From assembly GCA_003543035.1 (NCBI GenBank), contig DPJL01000131.1:1-18549 (forward strand): 18,549 nt of DNA, in the 5' to 3' direction. Made by a program: the position numbers and the translations under genes. Under the pieces are notes generated by a model that saw only the letters and a list, made by a program, of their open reading frames with translations, was not told the DNA's origin and ran no database searches. The stretch comes from Micromonosporaceae bacterium. Lineage in GTDB: Bacteria > Actinomycetota > Actinomycetes > Mycobacteriales > Micromonosporaceae. Of the stretch, positions 14,951 to 18,549 are shown piece after piece (the stretch's first letter is position 1; each line of letters opens with the position of its first letter).

Positions 14951-14982
14951 TTCAACTAGGCGCAGGTGGGTAGGTACTCGCC

Positions 14983-16134
14983 ATGGACCTTTCCTTTCTT
15001 CGCGGTCTTTACGACATCCGCGGGCCATGGGCGTCGGTCTACTTAGATGCCACCCACGACTCGCCGGAGGCATTGGAAGCGCTCAAGGCGCGCTGGAAGG
15101 TTGTGTGGCGGACCCTCGGCGAAGCGGGCGCCGACGACAAAACACGTGCCGCACTCCAGAGCTCAGTGATCAACGACGGAACCTTCCGGCTACTCGACAC
15201 CGAAGTGGAACTCGATCAACCGCCGCATAAGGGCCGGCACGGGCTGGCGCTATTCGCCGCCCAAGGAGCTGTGCAAGAGGCGCGGATCCTTCCCACCGCA
15301 CCGGGTTCGGAGATCGCCGATGTCGCAGCGGTGCCGCATGCCATGCCATTGCTATTGCTGCAGGGCGAGCAGATGCGCTGGCTACGAGTGATAGTGAGCC
15401 GAACCGGAGCGGACGTCGAAGACTCGGCGGACCACGCCATCGAGGTGTCAGCCAGCCACACGGACGACAACATTCGCAAGACACACGGCGGCAGTTGGTC
15501 CCAGGACCACTTCCAACGGCATGCTGAGTCGCACTGGCTGCACAATGCCAAGGAGATGGCCGACAAGATCGATGAGCTTGCCACTCGCCTTGGCGCCGAG
15601 CTGCTGATCGTCGCGGGCGACGTCCGGGAAAGGGAACTGCTGATCCAGGAGCTGCCGCAGCGCTGGCGGGACCGGGTGGTGGAAAGCGATACCGGGTCGC
15701 GAGCAGCCGGTGCCGACCTTTCCGGGCTCGAGGAGTTCACCGAGCGGGCGATTGCCACCCGGATCGATCAGCGCCGGAAGATGACCATGGATGCCTTCCA
15801 CGCCGGTGGCGATGAGGCTGCCGCAATGGGTCTGCGAGAGGTCGTGGACGCGCTCAACCAGAGCCAGGCGGACACCCTACTGCTGAATCTGGAGAAGCCG
15901 ATTGCCAAGCCGCTGCTGGTCGGAGCGGACGTCGCTCAGCTCGGGCTCAGTGAGCAGGAGCTGGTCGACATGGGATCAACCGACATTCAGCAGGCCCGCG
16001 CGGAAGACGCCTTGATCCGCGCGGCGGTGCTGACCGACGCCGAGGTCATGCACATCCCGCCGGACACCTACCACCTTGCCGACGGGGTCGGCGCGGTGCT
16101 GCGCCACCGGAAGGAAGCCAGCGCTAGGAAATAG
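14983..16134 (+). CDS. baeRF/Rv2629-like Vms1/eRF1-superfamily protein
   Basis: The product is a 383-residue protein of the Rv2629-like family, bacterial and archaeal relatives of eRF1 and Vms1. The N-terminal domain (about 1-150) is followed by a release-factor-like loop HGGSWSQDHFQRH (168-180), with Gln174 in the place of the GGQ/GxxQ glutamine. The C-terminal domain (about 185-380) includes LLIVAGDVRERELLIQELP and ends with a DAEVMHIPPDTYHLADGVGAVLR block. Family members are proposed to act on stalled ribosomes or peptidyl-tRNA; mycobacterial Rv2629 is linked to dormancy. The ATG has AGGT 8 nt upstream. It shares its promoter region with sufR, and the iron-box-like repeat overlaps that region. 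Confidence 0.82.
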   Translation: MDLSFLRGLYDIRGPWASVYLDATHDSPEALEALKARWKVVWRTLGEAGADDKTRAALQSSVINDGTFRLLDTEVELDQPPHKGRHGLALFAAQGAVQEARILPTAPGSEIADVAAVPHAMPLLLLQGEQMRWLRVIVSRTGADVEDSADHAIEVSASHTDDNIRKTHGGSWSQDHFQRHAESHWLHNAKEMADKIDELATRLGAELLIVAGDVRERELLIQELPQRWRDRVVESDTGSRAAGADLSGLEEFTERAIATRIDQRRKMTMDAFHAGGDEAAAMGLREVVDALNQSQADTLLLNLEKPIAKPLLVGADVAQLGLSEQELVDMGSTDIQQARAEDALIRAAVLTDAEVMHIPPDTYHLADGVGAVLRHRKEASARK

Positions 16135-16151
16135 CGCCAGTAAATGAGGAA

Positions 16152-16205
16152 CCCCTGAGGCTCCGCTCGCGCGGACCGGCTGGACAAGGCCGGATACCTC
16201 AGGGG
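16152..16205. other. 54-nt element that folds as a three-way junction
   Basis: The outer stem is CCCCTGAGG (16152-16160) with CCTCAGGGG (16197-16205), 9 bp. Inside are two perfect hairpins: TCCGC-TCGC-GCGGA (16162-16175) and CCGGC-8 nt-GCCGG (16176-16193), directly adjoining. It starts 17 nt after the stop of the plus-strand baeRF gene and also lies downstream of the minus-strand mini-ORF, so it could end transcription from both sides. There is no U-run longer than three on either strand. The three nested stems look selected as RNA structure, more than a terminator alone needs. Confidence 0.6.
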
Positions 16206-16230
16206 ATCTGGTAGCTGTCTTATCGCCGCA

Positions 16231-16276
16231 CCGCTGTCACACGGTCTCGACGAGGTTCTCTGTCAAAGGACAGCGG
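16231..16276. other. 8-bp hairpin immediately after the mini-ORF
   Basis: CCGCTGTC (16231-16238) pairs perfectly with GACAGCGG (16269-16276) around a 30-nt loop, which has a small CTCG-A-CGAG fold inside. On the minus strand the stem begins at the base after the TAG stop of the 12-codon mini-ORF. A ribosome at that stop codon would cover or melt the stem, as in attenuation-type leaders. Confidence 0.5.
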
Positions 16277-16315
16277 CTAACGAACAGCCACCTCAAGAGT
16301 CCTGTTGTCTAACAA
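16277..16315 (-). CDS. 12-codon mini-ORF with near-maximal Shine-Dalgarno
   Basis: TTG start at 16315, stop TAG at 16277-16279; product MLDNRTLEVAVR. It is far too short to be found by ordinary gene calling and I do not recognise the peptide. The case for it is the ribosome site: GAAAGGAGGTGATCC, fifteen bases fully complementary to the 16S rRNA 3' end, with the start about 10 nt after GGAGG. A minus-strand promoter lies upstream at 16349-16378. A stem follows the stop with no gap. Reading past the TAG in the same frame stays open for 18 more codons to a TAA at 16220. Whether the peptide, the act of translation or only the RNA matters is unknown. Confidence 0.45.
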   Translation of the reverse strand: MLDNRTLEVAVR

Positions 16316-16319
16316 AGCA

Positions 16320-16334
16320 GGATCACCTCCTTTC
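16320..16334 (-). promoter_or_regulatory. extended Shine-Dalgarno, 15-nt complement of 16S rRNA 3' end
   Basis: The minus strand reads GAAAGGAGGTGATCC, which can pair over its full length with the 3' end of actinobacterial 16S rRNA. Natural ribosome sites rarely exceed six to eight pairs. On the plus strand the same bases read as the anti-Shine-Dalgarno tail itself (GGATCACCTCCTTTC). No other 16S rRNA sequence surrounds it, so it is not a ribosomal RNA remnant. Confidence 0.75.
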
Positions 16335-16348
16335 GCCGTGTACCGGGA

Positions 16349-16378
16349 ACATTAATCACTCGGAGCGCTGATCCACAA
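16349..16378 (-). promoter_or_regulatory. candidate housekeeping-sigma promoter for the mini-ORF RNA
   Basis: On the minus strand TTGTGG (16373-16378) and TAATGT (16349-16354) are separated by 18 nt, an acceptable -35/-10 pair. Transcription would begin near 16342, giving a short leader before the extended Shine-Dalgarno at 16320-16334. The hexamers are AT-rich in a GC-rich region. The site lies in the gap after the 70-residue small gene, so it would make the structured RNA independent of the lacI unit. Confidence 0.45.
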
Positions 16379-16382
16379 CCAA

Positions 16383-16595
16383 TTACCCGGCGCCGGCGGG
16401 ATTGGAGCAGGCGGGCTCGATTCGCTCGGCCATGCGGCGTAGCACAGTGGCAGCGTTGTGGCGCAGCAAACCGGCCCGGGCCGGGCGCACTTGGCGGTCT
16501 TCGAGCCCGTCGGGCACGACCGGCGCACCCGGCTGGGCCGACTTCAGGTGCTGGTTGACCGCGTCCATTGCAGTGATCATTCCTAGCGGATCCAT
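16383..16595 (-). CDS. small hypothetical protein downstream of the LacI regulator
   Basis: The product is a 70-residue protein I do not recognise. It has an N-terminal helix (MDPLGMITAMDAVNQHLK), a Pro/Gly linker and a basic helical stretch (RHNAATVLRRMAERIEPA), with no membrane segment and one Cys near the end. I chose ATG 16595 because GGAGG lies 6 nt upstream; the longer ORF begins inside the lacI gene and is not supported. It follows the LacI gene by 28 nt on the same strand, so the two are probably co-transcribed and both controlled by the operators at 17700-17736. Confidence 0.6.
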   Translation of the reverse strand: MDPLGMITAMDAVNQHLKSAQPGAPVVPDGLEDRQVRPARAGLLRHNAATVLRRMAERIEPACSNPAGAG

Positions 16596-16623
16596 TGGTT
16601 CCTCCAATGTGGACGGATGTGGC

Positions 16624-17688
16624 CTATGCATCAGATGCGGGACCGGTGGAGGCCCGCACCACGAGCTCGGTTGGCAGCACCACCTGGCGTTCGGCACGCT
16701 CCGCGGGTGGGTCGAGCAACAGGGTGCCGGCGATGCGGCCCTTCTCGATGGCGGGTTGCCTGATCGTGGTCAACCGCGAGACGGCCGCGTCAGGGATGTC
16801 GTCGAAGCCGATGACCGACACGTCCTTGCCCGGCCGCAGGTCGCGTGTGTGCAATGCGTCAAGCACGCCGAGAGCGAGCATGTCCGAGACGGCAACGATG
16901 GCGGTCGGCCGTGGAACGCGGTCAAGCACATAGGCGGCCGCGGCGGCCGCGGCCTGGCGACCGTTCTGCGCGGCATTGACCGTCGTGATGTCCGACCATG
17001 GCACGCCCGCCTCGGCGAGCGCGTCGCGATAACCCATCAGGCGCTCGCGGCTGACGTAATAGGGGATCTCTTCCGGCCGGGCCATTTCGATCGGCCGGGT
17101 CTCCCGCTCTGGAACGATCCAGTCGGCGATGAGGGCCACTCGCCGGTGTCCTAGACCCACTAGGTGCCGTCCCGCCTCGCGGGTGGCCGCGGCCTCGTCG
17201 ATACCCACGTACCGGGCATCGGGATCTCCCTGCCCGCGCAGCTCCGTTCCGACCACCGGCAACCCGCGCAAACGGATCCCGGCCAAGGCTTCATGCCAGT
17301 CCGGCAGGCAGTAGACGCAGAACCCGTCGACCACCGCGTTCTGCACCGCGCTGGCGGCCGAGCTGTCGTCAGCCGACAGCGGCATCAGCAACAGCCCGGT
17401 GTCGTGCCGCTCGGCGGTTTCGGCCAGCCCGCGCAGGAACTGAACCGCGTAGGGGTCGGTGAACGCGTAGGAGAGGGTGGCGCTGAACAGCACGCCTATT
17501 GCGCCAACGCGGCCCTTGCGAAGAGATCGTGCGGCGGGATCGGGGCCTGAGTAGCCGAGCCGCTGGGCGGCCTCGAAGATCTTTTCGCGCAGCTCCGGTG
17601 AGAGCTGGTCGGGCCGGCTGTAGGCGTTGGAGACAGTACTGCGTGACACCCCCACTGCGTCGGCCACGGTCTGCAAAGTCGATCTCAT
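16624..17688 (-). CDS. LacI-family transcriptional regulator
   Basis: The product is a 354-residue repressor of normal LacI/GalR length. The N-terminal helix-turn-helix and hinge are TLQTVADAVGVSRSTVSNAYSRPDQLSPELREKIFEAAQRLGY (residues 4-46), followed by the linker SLRKGRVGAIGVLF and a periplasmic-binding-protein-like ligand domain with VVGTELRG, GLGHRRVALIAD, VSDMLALGVLDAL and VIGFDDIPDA. The ligand is probably a sugar or nucleoside but is not readable. ATG 17688 is preceded by GAAGG. Two operator-like palindromes lie 12-48 nt upstream, so autorepression is likely. No sugar catabolic genes are adjacent; only the 70-residue gene follows. The divergent ECF sigma gene shares the 114-nt promoter region. 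Confidence 0.92.
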   Translation of the reverse strand: MRSTLQTVADAVGVSRSTVSNAYSRPDQLSPELREKIFEAAQRLGYSGPDPAARSLRKGRVGAIGVLFSATLSYAFTDPYAVQFLRGLAETAERHDTGLLLMPLSADDSSAASAVQNAVVDGFCVYCLPDWHEALAGIRLRGLPVVGTELRGQGDPDARYVGIDEAAATREAGRHLVGLGHRRVALIADWIVPERETRPIEMARPEEIPYYVSRERLMGYRDALAEAGVPWSDITTVNAAQNGRQAAAAAAAYVLDRVPRPTAIVAVSDMLALGVLDALHTRDLRPGKDVSVIGFDDIPDAAVSRLTTIRQPAIEKGRIAGTLLLDPPAERAERQVVLPTELVVRASTGPASDA

Positions 17689-17699
17689 CGGCTACTGCC

Positions 17700-17736
17700 T
17701 TCTGTATCGATCCAGAACCCTTCTAAATCGATACAG
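17700..17736. promoter_or_regulatory. paired LacI-type operators in the lacI/sigma intergenic region
   Basis: Site 1, TTCTGTATCGATCCAGAA (17700-17717), is an 18-bp palindrome with one mismatched pair and the central CG usual for LacI-family operators. Site 2, CTAAATCGATACAG (17723-17736), shares the ATCGATACAG half. The centres are 21 bp apart, two helical turns, which favours cooperative binding on one DNA face. CTGTATCGAT (17702-17711) and ATCGATACAG (17727-17736) also form a perfect larger inverted repeat. Confidence 0.65.
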
Positions 17737-17802
17737 TACTCCGATCGCGGGGGAACGCAACCCTCCCACAACCGATCGGCCGGGTACCCCCATCATCTGG
17801 GT

Positions 17803-18315
17803 GTGCGAGCTGACGACGAGCGCGACTACGTCCAGTACGTGGAGGGCCGCATCCTGCCCCTGCGCCGGACCGCCTATCGGCTGTGCGGGGACTGGCACTA
17901 CGCCCACGATCTCGTGCAGACCGCGTTAATCCAGCTCTATCGGCATTGGCAGCACGTGTCTGCGGTGGGGGCGATGGACGCCTACGTCCGCAAGATGCTG
18001 GTCAACATCTTCCTCGAGGAGCAGCGGCGCTGGTGGGCGCGCAAGGTCCGGCCGCTACCCGCGATGCCGGACCAACCCACGGCAGGCACCGATCCCGCTG
18101 ACGATCACCTCGACCTCAAGGCCGCGCTGGCCCGCCTTTCCCGAGGTCAGCGGGCCGTGCTCGTGCTGCGTTACTGGGAAGGGCTCGACGTCGCCGAAAC
18201 CGCAGACGCACTCGGCTGCTCACCCGGAACGGTGAAAAGCCAAACCTCGTATGCAATTGCCGCGCTAAGGCGGCATCTGCCCAACTACGTCAGCGAGAGG
18301 CTGGAGGCGAAATGA
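17803..18315 (+). CDS. SigE-family ECF RNA polymerase sigma factor
   Basis: The product is a 170-residue extracytoplasmic-function sigma factor of the actinobacterial SigE-like family. Region 2 spans about residues 10-80 (RRTAYRLCGDWHYAHDLVQTALIQLYRHW, then a Trp-rich linker), and region 4 about 105-160 (LSRGQRAVLVLRYWEGLDVAETADALGCSPGTVKSQTSYAIAALRRHL). Regions 1 and 3 are absent, as expected. The GTG start at 17803 has no good ribosome site; a leaderless message is possible. GGAAC at 17752-17756 is the right kind of -35 for ECF autoregulation, but the -10 is unclear. The stop overlaps the start of a membrane protein gene (ATGA), its probable partner. Confidence 0.9.
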   Translation: MRADDERDYVQYVEGRILPLRRTAYRLCGDWHYAHDLVQTALIQLYRHWQHVSAVGAMDAYVRKMLVNIFLEEQRRWWARKVRPLPAMPDQPTAGTDPADDHLDLKAALARLSRGQRAVLVLRYWEGLDVAETADALGCSPGTVKSQTSYAIAALRRHLPNYVSERLEAK

Positions 18316-18549
18316 TCGACCAGGAGCTGACCGGGCTGTTCGCCACCCTGGACCGGGAGCCGGAGCCGCCATTGCCGCCGGGGCAGTTGGAGCAGATAGT
18401 CACGCTGGGCCGCAGGAAGGCCCGCAATCACCGCTTCGCCAAGGCAGCCGCGCTCATCGTGATGACACTGACCCTCGGCCTGGCCGGCTATGTCCTACCC
18501 GGACAGCTCCCCACCGGCCTCGGCGGCGGCGACGACGGAGTCGTGCTGC
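18312..18549 (+). CDS. membrane protein coupled to the ECF sigma factor (partial, cut by window end)
   Basis: The first 79 residues are visible. A cytosolic N-terminus (about 1-43) rich in Glu, Pro and Arg is followed by one hydrophobic helix (about 44-62, AAALIVMTLTLGLAGYVLP) and the beginning of an external Gly/Asp-rich part. This topology fits a membrane-bound anti-sigma or signal-relay protein. The HxxxCxxC zinc motif of classical ZAS anti-sigma factors is not in the visible part; there is no Cys at all. GGAGG lies 6 nt before the ATG, which overlaps the sigma stop by 4 bp. The rest lies outside the window. Confidence 0.75.
   Translation, partial: MIDQELTGLFATLDREPEPPLPPGQLEQIVTLGRRKARNHRFAKAAALIVMTLTLGLAGYVLPGQLPTGLGGGDDGVVL

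Noticed and set aside
16152..16205. tRNA-like cloverleaf
   Set aside because: Only 54 nt, no T-loop or anticodon-loop consensus and no acceptor end; the three stems do not match tRNA arm lengths.
16320..16334. Remnant of a 16S rRNA 3' end on the plus strand
   Set aside because: Only the 15-nt tail matches; nothing upstream resembles helix 45 or other 16S sequence, so an extended Shine-Dalgarno on the minus strand fits better.

Overview
The window is high-GC actinobacterial chromosome. The evidence is the gene families (SUF operon with SufR, a Rieske ferredoxin and SufU; an acVLRF1-type release factor; a SigE-family ECF sigma factor), frequent GTG starts, many ATGA and TAATG junctions, and long antisense shadow ORFs typical of GC-rich codon positions. 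A member of the Pseudonocardiales (Amycolatopsis or Saccharopolyspora-like) is my best guess; the order is an inference and was not tested.

Left part (1-8485), mostly minus strand: a small four-helix membrane protein; an acVLRF1-family peptidyl-tRNA hydrolase; an orphan class V aminotransferase divergent from an AlkD-type DNA glycosylase; a four-gene minus-strand cassette of two multi-pass membrane proteins, an exported pre-toxin-TG protein with a nuclease-like C-terminus, and a small acidic putative immunity protein; then a HAD hydrolase, a LysE-type exporter and a GNAT-like protein. A pair of inverted copies of a 17-nt palindromic repeat (8422-8482) separates this part from the suf genes.

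Centre (8486-14863, minus strand): a complete suf operon, sufR-sufB-sufD-Rieske ferredoxin-sufC-sufS-sufU-sufT, with every junction overlapping or separated by at most 2 nt. SufR carries the C-x3-C-x12-C cluster ligands. A SufR-operator-like dyad overlaps its start, and a 24-nt inverted repeat that matches the actinobacterial iron box at 16 of 19 positions lies between sufR and the divergent gene. That divergent gene encodes a second Vms1/eRF1-like protein (Rv2629/baeRF type), so the window holds two members of this superfamily.

Right part (14983-18549): the baeRF gene is followed by a 248-nt region without a normal gene. That region is unusually structured. On the minus strand it has a good promoter, a 15-nt perfect complement to the 16S rRNA 3' end acting as Shine-Dalgarno, a 12-codon mini-ORF, an 8-bp hairpin directly after its stop, and a 54-nt three-way-junction fold. 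Then come a small hypothetical gene, a LacI-family repressor with two operator-like palindromes 21 bp apart in its own promoter, and a divergent ECF sigma factor translationally coupled to a membrane protein cut by the window end.

The least explained items are the mini-ORF/structured RNA locus at 16152-16378 and the toxin/immunity/membrane cassette at 3072-6061.
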